This document shows, piece by piece, positions 42,125-51,043 of a stretch of 64,000 nucleotides of DNA. Location: contig NZ_ATDP01000110.1 of the NCBI RefSeq assembly GCF_000445105.1, positions 62,001-126,000 on the forward strand. The letters run 5' to 3'. Source of the DNA: Sphingobium lactosutens DS20. GTDB lineage: Bacteria; Pseudomonadota; Alphaproteobacteria; Sphingomonadales; Sphingomonadaceae. A program made the translations under genes and the position numbers. Position 1 is the stretch's first letter, and the number at the start of each line of letters is the position of its first letter. The notes under the pieces are model-generated. The model was not told where the DNA came from. It was given only the letters and a program-made list of their open reading frames with translations, and did not search any database.

Positions 42125-42322
42125 CGGGGCGCTTTTCCTCTTGTCGATGTCTTGGCGGCGGCCGAGGGCCGCGCTGTCTGTTCCGCAGATAGTGCCGCCC
42201 GGCGCGTCTGGCAAAGGCGTTCGACCGATTTTGCATGATTCGATCCACGGCTGGCGATTGCGGAGCGCGCGGCAGTGCGATAGGCGGGAAGGCCAGACGC
42301 GCCGTCCATAGAGGCCCATTGC

Positions 42323-44593
42323 TTGCAGACCGCCTTGCCTTCCCCATTTTCCTGCGCTTCCCTCCGTGCCGTCCTGTTGGGCGGCGCGGCGCTGATCGCA
42401 TGCCAGCCCGCGCTGGCGCAGCAACTGAACGAGCCGCAGACGCCGATCAGCGCGCCCGACGCGCCCATGCCGACCAGCGACGATCAGATCGGCTTTGCCG
42501 CCGACACGCTGGAATATAATAGCGAGACGGAGATCGTCACGGCGAGCGGCAATGTGCAATTGCTGCGCGAAGGCAATCGCCTGCGCGCCGACAAGGTCGT
42601 TTGGGACCGGAATAGCGGCAAGGTGGAGGCACAGGGCAATGTGTCCGTCACCGACCCCGATGGCAATGTTGCCTATGGCGACCGCTTCGATGTCACCGAC
42701 AGCCTGAAGGACGGCGCGGTCGACAATATGCTGCTGGTGCTGCAATCGGGCGGGCGGCTGGCCGCGGTCAAGGGCACCCGCACCAATGGCGTCTACACGC
42801 TGGAGCGCGCTGCCTATACCGGCTGCTCGGTCGAGGACAGCGACGGCTGCCCCAAGGAGCCGACCTGGCAGATCAACGCCGTGCGGGTCGTCTATGACCC
42901 GACCCGCGAGCGTGTCACCTATCGCAACGCCAATATCGAGCTGTTTGGCCTGCCGCTCATTCCACTGCCCGGTTTCAGCCATCCCGTGGGCGACAATGGC
43001 GGCAGCGGTCTGCTGGTGCCCAATTTGCGCTACGATCGGAACAATGGTTTTGAAGTCGCGCTGCCCTATTATTTCAAGCTGGCACCCAATCGCGACCTGA
43101 CGATCACGCCGCATGTCTATACCGACACGCTGCCGATGCTGGAGACCAATTTCCGGCACCTCTACGACCGCGGCGCCTATCAAATTACTGGCTACGTGAC
43201 TCATGGCCGCCGCGTCGCCACAGGCGAAAGCCCGGCGGGAACGACGGCGGCTGACAGCGAAAAGGATCTTCGCGGCTATCTCGACGCGTCGGGCGCGATG
43301 CAATTGTCGCCCGAATGGAGCCTGGACGGGTCGATCCGGGTCGCGACCGATCGCACCTTCCTGCGCCGCTACGACATCAGTCGCGAAGACCGGCTGCGGT
43401 CGACCATCGGCGCGCAGCGTATCGGCGAGAACAGCTATTTCTCGATTCGCGGCTGGGCGGTGCAGACGCTGCGCCAAGGCGATTCGCAGGGCCAGACGCC
43501 GATCGCGCTGCCGGTCATCGACTATCGGCTGCGGATGAAGGACCCATGGCTGGGCGGCGTGTTGCAGTTGCAGGCGAACACGTTGGCGATCACCCGCACC
43601 GCCGGGCAGGATACACAGCGCGCCTTTGCTGGCGCGGAATGGAATTTGCGCACGCTGACGGGCCTGGGGCAGGAAGTGACCTTCACAGGCTATCTGCGCG
43701 GCGACGTCTATCACAGCAGCGACAATGCGCTGACATCGGTCGCCAGCTATGCGGGCGATCCGGGCTGGCAGGCGCGCGGTATCGCGGCGGCGGCGGTGGA
43801 CATGCGCTGGCCGTTCGTGGGCGAAGCCTTTGGCGGCGTGCAGCGGATCGCGCCGCGCGTCCAGATCGTCGCGTCCCCGCATCTTGCCAACCTGTCGCTG
43901 CCCAATGAGGATGCGCGCGCGGTGGACCTGGAGGACAGCAACCTCTTCGCGCTCAACCGCTTTGCCGGCTATGACCGGTTCGAGGATAGCTCGCGTGTCA
44001 CCTACGGTCTGGAATATGGGCTGGACCTGCCCAATTTTTCGCTGAGCGCGATCATCGGCCAAAGCTATCGACTGGATCGGCAGGAAAGCATTTTGCCCGA
44101 TGGCACCGGCCTGTCGGATCGCACGTCCGATATCGTCGGGCGCACCACCATCCGCTACAAGAATTTCGTCAGCCTGATCCACCGCTATCGGCTGGACAAG
44201 GACAATCTGTCGGTGCGCCGCAACGAGATCGACGCGACCGTGGGCAGCAAGAAAACCTATGCGATGGTCGGCTATCTGCGGCTCAACCGCAATGCGCTCA
44301 CCGGGCTGGAGGATTTGCAGGACCGCGAGGAACTGCGCCTCGGCGGCCGAGTGCAGTTTGCGCGCTTCTGGTCGGTGTTCGGATCGACCGTCGTCGACCT
44401 TACCGACGCGAAGGAAGACCCGGTCAGCATATCGGACGGCTATGAACCGGTCCGCCACCGGCTGGGCGTCGCTTATGAAGATGACTGCCTGACGCTGGGC
44501 TTCACCTGGCGACGCGATTACCAGACCAATGGCGACGCGCGAAAGGGCAATGGTTTCCAGCTACGGCTAGCTTTCCGCAATATTGGCATATAA
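42323..44593 (+). CDS. lptD: LPS-assembly protein LptD
   Basis: Outer-membrane barrel that inserts lipopolysaccharide on the cell surface. The 756 residues begin with a signal peptide (RAVLLGGAALIACQPALA/Q), then the OstA-like beta-jellyroll (IGFAADTLEYNSETEIVTA, GNVQLLREGNRLRADKVVW), then the C-terminal barrel domain (QRIGENSYFSIRGW, SLIHRYRLDKDNLSVRR) ending in LRLAFRNIGI. Cysteines at about 170, 176 and 738 could make the strap disulphides. It opens the lptD-surA-pdxA-rsmA cluster conserved in proteobacteria. Confidence 0.96.
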   Translation: MQTALPSPFSCASLRAVLLGGAALIACQPALAQQLNEPQTPISAPDAPMPTSDDQIGFAADTLEYNSETEIVTASGNVQLLREGNRLRADKVVWDRNSGKVEAQGNVSVTDPDGNVAYGDRFDVTDSLKDGAVDNMLLVLQSGGRLAAVKGTRTNGVYTLERAAYTGCSVEDSDGCPKEPTWQINAVRVVYDPTRERVTYRNANIELFGLPLIPLPGFSHPVGDNGGSGLLVPNLRYDRNNGFEVALPYYFKLAPNRDLTITPHVYTDTLPMLETNFRHLYDRGAYQITGYVTHGRRVATGESPAGTTAADSEKDLRGYLDASGAMQLSPEWSLDGSIRVATDRTFLRRYDISREDRLRSTIGAQRIGENSYFSIRGWAVQTLRQGDSQGQTPIALPVIDYRLRMKDPWLGGVLQLQANTLAITRTAGQDTQRAFAGAEWNLRTLTGLGQEVTFTGYLRGDVYHSSDNALTSVASYAGDPGWQARGIAAAAVDMRWPFVGEAFGGVQRIAPRVQIVASPHLANLSLPNEDARAVDLEDSNLFALNRFAGYDRFEDSSRVTYGLEYGLDLPNFSLSAIIGQSYRLDRQESILPDGTGLSDRTSDIVGRTTIRYKNFVSLIHRYRLDKDNLSVRRNEIDATVGSKKTYAMVGYLRLNRNALTGLEDLQDREELRLGGRVQFARFWSVFGSTVVDLTDAKEDPVSISDGYEPVRHRLGVAYEDDCLTLGFTWRRDYQTNGDARKGNGFQLRLAFRNIGI

Positions 44594-44678
44594 GGAACGG
44601 GCTTCGTCCTCTCGTCAGGGCCGGTTAAGGCGGGGCTGTGCATCAGGCGCGGACCCGCATTGGAGTTTATTGCCGACG

Positions 44679-46067
44679 ATGCTGCCTGCCGTTTCCTCGT
44701 CCAGCCGCCTGACCCGCGGCGCGCGTGTCCGCTTGCGCACCCTTGTCCTGTCATCGGCCCTGGTCGCCGCGGGCATCCAGCCCGTCGCCGCACAGACGGT
44801 CGACGACGATGACGCGAGCATGACCACGCAGCAGCTGAACCTGCCGCAGGACGTCACCGTCTTTGGCAAGAGCGATCCCAATGTTCGCAAGGCTACGGCC
44901 ATCGTCAACGGCCGCATCATCACCGGCACCGATGTCGACCAGCGCCTGGCGCTGATCATCACCGCCAATGGCGGCAAGGTTTCGGATGAGGAAAAGGAGC
45001 GGCTGCGCGTGCAGGTGCTGCGCAACCTGATCGATGAGACGCTCCAGATTCAGGAAGCGGCCGCCAACGACATCAAAATCGCGCCGGAAGAAATCGAGCA
45101 GAGCTATCAGCGGGTCGCGGCCAATTTCCGCAAATCCCCCGCCGAATTCGACGCCTATTTGCGCAGCCAGGGCAGTTCGGCCGCCAGCATCAAGCGCCAG
45201 ATCGAAGGCGAGCTGGCGTGGAGCCGCCTGCTCCGTCGCAACATCCAGCCCTTCGTCAACGTGTCCGAAGACGAAGTCAAATCGGTCATCGACCGGCTGA
45301 ACGCGGCCAAGGGCAGCGACGAATATCGGATCGGCGAAATCTATCTGTCGGCGACGCCCGAAAACCAGGCGCAGATTGTCGCCAATGCACGCAACATCAT
45401 CCAGCAAATCCAGCAGGGCGGCAGCTTCCAGGCCTATGCCCGGCAGTTTTCCGAAGCCTCCACTGCGGCCGTCGGCGGCGATCTGGGCTGGATTCGTCCC
45501 GCGCAATTGCCACCTGAACTGGCGCAGGCTGCCGCCGAGATGCAGGTCGGCCAGATTGCCGGCCCCATCGAGACGGTGGGCGGGGTGTCGATCATCTACG
45601 TCATGGACAAGCGCAAGGTGCTGACCGCCGATCCGCGTGACGCATTGCTGAGCCTGAAGCAATTGTCCGTCATGTTCCCCAAGGGCACCACCAAGGAACA
45701 GGCAGGCGCCAAGGCCGCGGAATTCGCCGCGGCGGTGAAGGAAATCAAGGGTTGCGGCCAAGCCAATGAGATTGGCGCGCGCATCGGCGCGGATGTGGTC
45801 GACAACGACAATGTGAAGGTGCGCGACCTGCCGCCGCAATTGCAGGAAATCCTGCTGAACCTCCAAGTCGGTGAAACCACCCCGCCCTTCGGATCGATCA
45901 CGGACGGCGTGCGGGTTCTAGTGGTGTGCGGACGCGACGATCCGGCGTCGGCGAATGCGCCCAATGCTGACCAGATCATGGCGCAGCTGGAAGAGGAACG
46001 GGTCAACAAGCGCGCGCGCATCTATTTGCGTGACCTTCGCCGCGATGCGGTCATCGATTATAACTGA
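44679..46067 (+). CDS. surA: Periplasmic chaperone/peptidyl-prolyl isomerase SurA
   Basis: Chaperone for outer-membrane barrels such as LptD. The 462 residues have a signal peptide (TLVLSSALVAAGIQPVAA/Q), the SurA N-terminal helical domain (KATAIVNGRIITGTDVDQRL, LRVQVLRNLIDETLQIQEA), and one parvulin domain (EYRIGEIYLSATPEN then GGDLGWIRPAQLPPELAQA). A second parvulin region is degenerate. ATG 44679 gives the signal peptide. pdxA starts 4 nt after its stop. Confidence 0.92.
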   Translation: MLPAVSSSSRLTRGARVRLRTLVLSSALVAAGIQPVAAQTVDDDDASMTTQQLNLPQDVTVFGKSDPNVRKATAIVNGRIITGTDVDQRLALIITANGGKVSDEEKERLRVQVLRNLIDETLQIQEAAANDIKIAPEEIEQSYQRVAANFRKSPAEFDAYLRSQGSSAASIKRQIEGELAWSRLLRRNIQPFVNVSEDEVKSVIDRLNAAKGSDEYRIGEIYLSATPENQAQIVANARNIIQQIQQGGSFQAYARQFSEASTAAVGGDLGWIRPAQLPPELAQAAAEMQVGQIAGPIETVGGVSIIYVMDKRKVLTADPRDALLSLKQLSVMFPKGTTKEQAGAKAAEFAAAVKEIKGCGQANEIGARIGADVVDNDNVKVRDLPPQLQEILLNLQVGETTPPFGSITDGVRVLVVCGRDDPASANAPNADQIMAQLEEERVNKRARIYLRDLRRDAVIDYN

Positions 46068-46071
46068 CGCT

Positions 46072-47070
46072 GTGCCTCCGCTGGCGCCCTTCGCCGTGTC
46101 GCTGGGCGATCCGGCCGGGATTGGCCCGGAAATCGTCGCCAAAAGCTGGGTGATGCGTGAAGCGCGCGGCCTGCCGCCCTTTTTCGCGGTGGGCGATGTA
46201 GCATCGTTGCGCGCCGTCTGGCTCGGCCCGGTCGAGCGGATCGACAGCCCGGAGGAGGCCGCCGAGGTGTTCCCGCGCGCGCTGCCCTGCCTTCAGGTCG
46301 CAGACGCGGGCGAGATCGTTCCCGGCGCGCCCGGCGTCGATGGCGCGCGGGTCGCGTTCCAGTCGCTGGAGGTCGCCGTTGGCCTGGCCCGTTCCGGGTC
46401 CGCGGCGGGGATCGTCACCGCGCCGGTCGGCAAGGAACAGCTTTATGGCGTGGGCTTCACACATCCCGGCCAGACCGAATTCATCGCAGAACGCTGCGGC
46501 GTCGCCCCTCACAACGCCGTGATGATGCTGGCCGGGCCAGCGCTCAAGGTCGTGCCGATCACGATCCATATCGCGCTCGCCGACGTGTCCGCCGCGCTGA
46601 CCATCGACCTGATCCGTGCCCGGGCGCTGACCACGGCCAAGGGATTGCAGCGCAATTTTAATATCGGCCGGCCACGGCTGGCAGTGGCGGGGCTCAACCC
46701 CCATGCGGGCGAGAATGGCGCGCTGGGTCGCGAAGAGATCGAGGTCATTCGTCCCGCCATTGAGCAATTGCGCGCCGATGGTCTGGATATTGTCGGGCCG
46801 CTGGCCGCCGACGGCATGTTCCACGCGCGCGCGCGCGAAACCTATGATGCCGCGCTGTGCATGTATCACGACCAGGCGCTGATCCCGATAAAAACGCTGA
46901 ATTTTGACGAAGGCGTCAATATCACGCTGGGCCTGCCGATCGTTCGCACGTCGCCCGACCATGGCACGGCCTTTGGCATTGCCGGCACGGACAGCGCCAA
47001 TCCCGGCGCGATGATGGCGGCGCTCAAAATGGCGGCCGAAGCGGCGCGCGCACGCATCCTGCATGGCTGA
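46072..47070 (+). CDS. pdxA: 4-hydroxythreonine-4-phosphate dehydrogenase PdxA
   Basis: NAD-dependent enzyme of pyridoxal-phosphate synthesis. The 332 residues begin with [19 protein letters not shown], and contain [12 protein letters not shown], the metal-binding His region [31 protein letters not shown], and [23 protein letters not shown] 46072 starts 4 nt after surA; an in-frame ATG at 46045 inside surA is a less likely start. It overlaps rsmA by 8 nt. Confidence 0.95.
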   Translation: MPPLAPFAVSLGDPAGIGPEIVAKSWVMREARGLPPFFAVGDVASLRAVWLGPVERIDSPEEAAEVFPRALPCLQVADAGEIVPGAPGVDGARVAFQSLEVAVGLARSGSAAGIVTAPVGKEQLYGVGFTHPGQTEFIAERCGVAPHNAVMMLAGPALKVVPITIHIALADVSAALTIDLIRARALTTAKGLQRNFNIGRPRLAVAGLNPHAGENGALGREEIEVIRPAIEQLRADGLDIVGPLAADGMFHARARETYDAALCMYHDQALIPIKTLNFDEGVNITLGLPIVRTSPDHGTAFGIAGTDSANPGAMMAALKMAAEAARARILHG

Positions 47071-47902
47071 CGAACGACCGGCGCTGCCGCCGTTGCGGGA
47101 TGTCATTGTGCGACACGGGCTGGCCGCCAGCAAGGCGCTGGGGCAGAATTTCCTGCTGGACGAACAGTTGCTCGATCGTATCGCAGCCATCCCCGGCCCG
47201 CTCAAAGACAAACCGGCTTTCGAAGTAGGCCCCGGCCCCGGCGGCCTGACGCGCGCCATCCTGCGCGCAGGCGCGCGGTTGGTAGCGGTGGAGCGCGACG
47301 ATCGCTGCCTGCCTGCGCTCGCTGAACTGGCCGATGCCTTTCCCGGTCAGTTGACGGTGATCGCGGGCGACGCCATGCAGGTCGATGCCCAGGCAGAAGC
47401 GGGCGATGGCGCGCATATCATCGCGAATCTGCCCTATAATGTAGGCACGCCATTGCTGGTGGGATGGCTTTCAGCGACCTGGACGCCGCTCCCCTGGTGG
47501 TCGAGCCTGACCCTGATGTTCCAGATGGAGGTCGCGGAACGCATCGTCGCGAAGCCCGGCACGGATCATTATGGGCGCCTGGCCGTCCTGTCGCAGTGGC
47601 GCAGCGATGCGCGGATCGCGATGAAGGTGCATCGCAGCGCCTTCACGCCACCACCCAAGGTCATGTCCGCCGTCGTCCACATCACGCCCAAGCCTGCGCC
47701 CGAAGGCGTGCAGTTGAAGATGCTGGAGCGACTGACCGCGGCGGCCTTTGGTCAGCGGCGCAAGATGATTCGCCAGAGCCTGAAGGCATTGCCCGGCGCG
47801 CTGGAGGCGTTGGTGGCCGAAGGCATCGATCCCCAGCGCCGCGCCGAAACCGTCAGCGTCGAGGAGTTCGTTGCCGTTGCCCGGCGGTTGAGCCGAGACT
47901 GA
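47063..47902 (+). CDS. rsmA: 16S rRNA dimethyladenosine transferase RsmA (KsgA)
   Basis: Dimethylates A1518 and A1519 of 16S rRNA, a late small-subunit checkpoint. The 279 residues contain [18 protein letters not shown], the SAM loop [15 protein letters not shown], the catalytic [12 protein letters not shown] (FxxPY-like) and [15 protein letters not shown] 47063 is 8 nt inside pdxA. It ends the lptD-surA-pdxA-rsmA operon and is convergent with blaR1 at 3 nt distance. Confidence 0.96.
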   Translation: MADERPALPPLRDVIVRHGLAASKALGQNFLLDEQLLDRIAAIPGPLKDKPAFEVGPGPGGLTRAILRAGARLVAVERDDRCLPALAELADAFPGQLTVIAGDAMQVDAQAEAGDGAHIIANLPYNVGTPLLVGWLSATWTPLPWWSSLTLMFQMEVAERIVAKPGTDHYGRLAVLSQWRSDARIAMKVHRSAFTPPPKVMSAVVHITPKPAPEGVQLKMLERLTAAAFGQRRKMIRQSLKALPGALEALVAEGIDPQRRAETVSVEEFVAVARRLSRD

Positions 47903-47905
47903 GCC

Positions 47906-49453
47906 TCAATAGCCTTCGCCGTCCAGTTCGGCGATATTCTCATCAATGTCGCGCAGGGCCTCGGCGCGCGCCTGCGCCGGCAGGCCAGCCGCGGCGATTT
48001 GCGCCCGCGCCGCGATCAGGCCGCTGCGTGCCGCCACTTTACCCAGATGCTCGGCCTGGCGCGCCTGCGCTTCGATCGCCTTCTGACAGATCCGCACCCG
48101 AATGTGCCGCCGGCCATTGGCATCGACCGCTTCACGATGACTGGTGAGCCCCCTGCCCTCGCACCCGTCCCGTACGTCGACGATAGGCACCATGCGGGCG
48201 ATCTCCTCCTCCGTCGGGACGCGATGCGTCTCGACGCGGCCATCGGCGTGGGTGACAATGATACGCCCCTTTTCGCTGCGCACCGTGACGGGTGGCGTCG
48301 GCGGAACAGGCGGACTGGGCGGCGTCATGTCAGCAGCCGGGGGGACTGGTGCGATCGGCGCCACGGGTGCAGGCGCGGCGACAGCGTCCCTATGAGGCGC
48401 GGCTGGCGCATCAGGGCTCGACGGCTTGGCTGGGGCGTCCATCACGGCAGGGGTGATGGACGCCTGAGCGGGTTGCGCGACGAGGTCGGTCAATCGCGCT
48501 AGGTCGACCTGTTCCACCTTTTGCGTGATGGCCGCCATCTGCTTTGCGGCCCGGCTGCCCGACGCCGTTAGCGCCAGGCCGGCTACGGTGGCCAACCCAA
48601 CCGTCGCCATGCCCCAACTGATGCGGCGCAATGATGCTTCATGACTGGATAACATTTTCAGCCTCCCTTTCAGCGTGGCGAGACGGGTCAGATGGCAGGC
48701 AGCAGCATAATGGCGGCCGCCAGCGGCCTTGAGAATGGCGCGACCATAGGCATGGGCCTGATCATTGCCGTAGAGCGAGAGGACGCGCGCGTCGCAGGCG
48801 GTTTCCTGGTCAGCGCGATAGGCCCGATAGGCAATCCATGCGATAGGATTGCACCAGTGAAATGCCAGCAGCAGCAGGGCGATCATATTCGCCAGAAGAT
48901 CGCCGCTATGATGGTGCGCGCGTTCGTGGGCGATCGCCATGTCCTGTTCCTGTGCGTCATAGCGCAGGGCGAAATCGGGCGGCAGTACGATATGCGGGTG
49001 CAGCACGCCAAAGGCGAGCGGGCCAGACGCCTGTGGACTGGTGATAATCCGAATGCGGCCTTCCTGCCCCACCGGCGTCGCATCCTTCACGATGAGCCGA
49101 CGGAACCGCACATAGCCAATGATCTGGACAGCCATGAAGATGGCCGTCCCGGTCAGCCACAAGGCGATCGCCAGTTCCAGCCAGGGCAAGGCCGGGCTGG
49201 CCACCGTGGTTTGCGCGGCAGTGGGCATGGCCAGCATGGCGGGCAAGCCGGACTGATCCATCGCCTGATGCAAAGGCGAAGGATCCGCCACCCGATCGGG
49301 AAGCGCAGGCAGGACCATGCGCGCAAACGGGAGGACCCAAAGCATATAGGCGGCGCTCGCCCCCAGCCACCGCGCCACAGGTCGCCTTATCATCATGACA
49401 AGCGCCATCAGCAGGCTGGAGGCGACCATCGTTTCGACCAGCCAGATGATCAT
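47906..49453 (-). CDS. BlaR1/MecR1-type M56 membrane metalloprotease sensor
   Basis: Membrane zinc protease that normally inactivates a BlaI-type repressor on sensing a signal. The 515 residues have membrane segments at about 5-20, 30-48, 92-112 and 185-205, the zinc motif HERAH (His176, Glu177, His180), and a post-protease helix (ISWGMATVGLATVAGLALTA). After about residue 320 the C-terminus is a long Pro/Ala-rich linker (APAPVAPIAPVPP) and a short basic tail; there is no penicillin-binding sensor domain, so the inducer need not be a beta-lactam. It overlaps blaI by 4 nt. Confidence 0.9.
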   Translation of the reverse strand: MIIWLVETMVASSLLMALVMMIRRPVARWLGASAAYMLWVLPFARMVLPALPDRVADPSPLHQAMDQSGLPAMLAMPTAAQTTVASPALPWLELAIALWLTGTAIFMAVQIIGYVRFRRLIVKDATPVGQEGRIRIITSPQASGPLAFGVLHPHIVLPPDFALRYDAQEQDMAIAHERAHHHSGDLLANMIALLLLAFHWCNPIAWIAYRAYRADQETACDARVLSLYGNDQAHAYGRAILKAAGGRHYAAACHLTRLATLKGRLKMLSSHEASLRRISWGMATVGLATVAGLALTASGSRAAKQMAAITQKVEQVDLARLTDLVAQPAQASITPAVMDAPAKPSSPDAPAAPHRDAVAAPAPVAPIAPVPPAADMTPPSPPVPPTPPVTVRSEKGRIIVTHADGRVETHRVPTEEEIARMVPIVDVRDGCEGRGLTSHREAVDANGRRHIRVRICQKAIEAQARQAEHLGKVAARSGLIAARAQIAAAGLPAQARAEALRDIDENIAELDGEGY

Positions 49454-49818
49454 GGCTTGAGCCCTTTCAGAATATCCTCCAGCTCGGCGATATCCTCCGC
49501 GCTCAGCTGATCCTGGCTCGCAAGCTGAGCTACGAGCGGCGAGACGCGGCCACCAAATAGGCGGTTGACCAGGCGGCCTGATTCACTTGCGACATAGTCG
49601 TCACGCTGGATGAGGGGGCGATAAAGGAAACGACGGCCGTCCTGATCAGCAGCGATTACATCCTTCGCCATCAGCCGGGACAGCAAGGTTTTGACCGTTT
49701 GAAGGCTCCAGTCGCGGGAGGCCGTAACCTGTTCAGCGACATCATTGGCGGTGCGGGGCGAGGTTTCCCATAGCGCCTCCATCACGACCAATTCGGCTTC
49801 GCTGATTTTCTCGCTCAC
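49450..49818 (-). CDS. BlaI/MecI/CopY-family repressor
   Basis: Winged-helix repressor of 122 residues: ISEAELVVMEALWETSPRTA, VTASRDWSLQTVKTLLSRLM, and a C-terminal dimerisation/cleavage region (ESGRLVNRLFGGRVSPLVAQ). GTG 49818 is preferred. Longer in-frame openings reach TTG 49881 but would run the coding sequence through two TACAnnTGTA operators. Its stop overlaps the blaR1 start, the standard bla regulatory pair. Confidence 0.92.
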   Translation of the reverse strand: MSEKISEAELVVMEALWETSPRTANDVAEQVTASRDWSLQTVKTLLSRLMAKDVIAADQDGRRFLYRPLIQRDDYVASESGRLVNRLFGGRVSPLVAQLASQDQLSAEDIAELEDILKGLKP

Positions 49819-49845
49819 GATCCGCCTCGACTCGATGACTGCAAC

Positions 49846-49876
49846 TACATTTGTAATCGCATCGTTTACATCTGTA
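49846..49876 (-). promoter_or_regulatory. Twin TACAnnTGTA operators for the BlaI-type repressor
   Basis: Two perfect dyads, TACATTTGTA (49846-49855) and TACATCTGTA (49867-49876), lie 28 to 58 nt upstream of the repressor start. Their centres are 21 nt apart, two helical turns. TACAnnTGTA is the established BlaI/MecI/CopY recognition core. A -35-like TTGACT begins at 49881 on the minus strand, so the operators cover the promoter and predict autoregulation. Confidence 0.85.
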
Positions 49877-49925
49877 GTCAACAGCCATCCGTCGTCACCG
49901 AGGGGAGAAGCGGATCATCCTGATA

Positions 49926-50333
49926 TCAGCCAGTGACCCGCAATCCGAACATGGCACGGCGATCGGCCGGACGAGCGGTCGGGCCACGAGGCGCGCCACG
50001 CGCCTGCCCGGGATAATCCGATGTCAGCGCCGAGGCATAAACGGGTCTGTCCGGCGCCTTTTCCGGCCCGGTCGCCTTCATCACGTCCTCAACGTTGATC
50101 GGCTTGTCGAAGGCGACGCCGAACTGGGCGCCACCGCACCAAACGACGCGCGCTGGGATCGTGAAGCGCCCGCGCGTCAGGATAATTCGCGTGCCGACAT
50201 CGAGCACCGGCCCCTGTACCCGGGCACCGCCTTCGGAAATATCGCGTATCCGCACTAGTTCGACGTCGGATGCATCATGTTGGGTCTTCATATTCGCGGC
50301 CATGAAGACATTGGAGCGTTTGGGGCGATCCAT
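49926..50333 (-). CDS. PilZ-domain protein
   Basis: A 135-residue protein with a PilZ domain, a cyclic-di-GMP receptor fold. VRIRDISEGGARVQG (27-41) holds the D/NxSxxG element, and RFTIPARVVWCGGAQFGVAF (55-74) the beta-barrel core. The upstream RxxxR switch is only loosely present (RPKRSN near the N-terminus), so ligand binding is not assured. The C-terminal 50 residues are low-complexity. Possible relevance to motility is inference from the family. Confidence 0.8.
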   Translation of the reverse strand: MDRPKRSNVFMAANMKTQHDASDVELVRIRDISEGGARVQGPVLDVGTRIILTRGRFTIPARVVWCGGAQFGVAFDKPINVEDVMKATGPEKAPDRPVYASALTSDYPGQARGAPRGPTARPADRRAMFGLRVTG

Positions 50334-50514
50334 GATCTTTCTCGCAACGATGGACGGCGCGGATGAGACGCCCTTGGATCGCTTGCGCCGTCAGTCCCTG
50401 CGTGGCGGGACGATGCGACCCGGGTCGGCTGCTACACGGGTAACGATTGGATCAGGCCAAAAGGTTCCCGATCCGACTGCAATGTATAGAATGGACACCG
50501 GCCCGTAAAGGTCG

Positions 50515-50545
50515 AGGCCCGGTCCTGCTAGCGCAGGCCGGGCCT
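50515..50545 (-). terminator. Hairpin terminator after rpoZ
   Basis: Read leftwards, AGGCCCGGCCTGC-gcta-GCAGG-a-CCGGGCCT is a 13-bp stem with one bulged A, beginning 27 nt past the rpoZ stop. The T-run after it is weak (CGACCTTT) but the stem is very stable. Confidence 0.6.
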
Positions 50546-50572
50546 CTTTCCCTCTCCAAACAGGTTCAGCGA

Positions 50573-50917
50573 TCAGCCGTCGTAATCACCACCGATATTC
50601 TGGTTGCGCGGAGGCGCCGCAGCCGTCAAGCGCAGAGCCTCCGCCGACTGGGCGATCGAGCCGATTTCATCTGGCGTATCGTCATCGTCGATCTGGACCT
50701 TTTGCAGCGATCCGATCAGGGAATCGTGCAAGTCATCGGGCAGCACGGTTTCTTCCGCGATCTCGCGCAGGGCAACGACGGGATTCTTGTCGCGGTCGCG
50801 ATCAAGCGTCAGTTCGGCGCCACCGGAAATTTCACGGGCGCGCTGAGCGGCAAGAAGGACGAGGTCAAAACGGTTGGTAACCTTGTCGACGCAATCTTCG
50901 ACGGTGACGCGGGCCAA
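50573..50917 (-). CDS. rpoZ: RNA polymerase omega subunit
   Basis: Chaperone subunit of RNA polymerase and part of the ppGpp site. The 114 residues begin [20 protein letters not shown] and continue [20 protein letters not shown] and [11 protein letters not shown], the omega signature, with an acidic tail ([14 protein letters not shown]). The start is TTG 50917: a perfect AGGAGG (50924-50929) lies 6 nt upstream, and the residue after it begins the conserved block. Longer frames lack homology. It is divergent from the phospholipase-D gene. Confidence 0.95.
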   Translation of the reverse strand: MARVTVEDCVDKVTNRFDLVLLAAQRAREISGGAELTLDRDRDKNPVVALREIAEETVLPDDLHDSLIGSLQKVQIDDDDTPDEIGSIAQSAEALRLTAAAPPRNQNIGGDYDG

Positions 50918-50923
50918 ACAGGG

Positions 50924-50929
50924 CCTCCT
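50924..50929 (-). promoter_or_regulatory. Consensus ribosome-binding site deciding the rpoZ TTG start
   Basis: AGGAGG on the minus strand, six nucleotides before the TTG at 50917. It is the strongest Shine-Dalgarno sequence noted near a rare start in this window and fixes the omega N-terminus. Confidence 0.85.
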
Positions 50930-51043
50930 GAATACAACGAATGGAAAAGCGTGAACCGGGCAGCTAGCAGCCCCGCCAGCGAGAGTCAATGAAAAGGCCA
51001 TAAGCCCATGGCCACAGCGACTGAGAACGGGCATGAAACCTGA

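Noticed and set aside
42125-44458. Very long minus-strand open frame continuous with pepA, antisense to lptD
   Set aside because: It is the pepA frame staying open upstream of its true ATG because of GC-rich codon bias. lptD on the plus strand has signal peptide, OstA domain and barrel in order.
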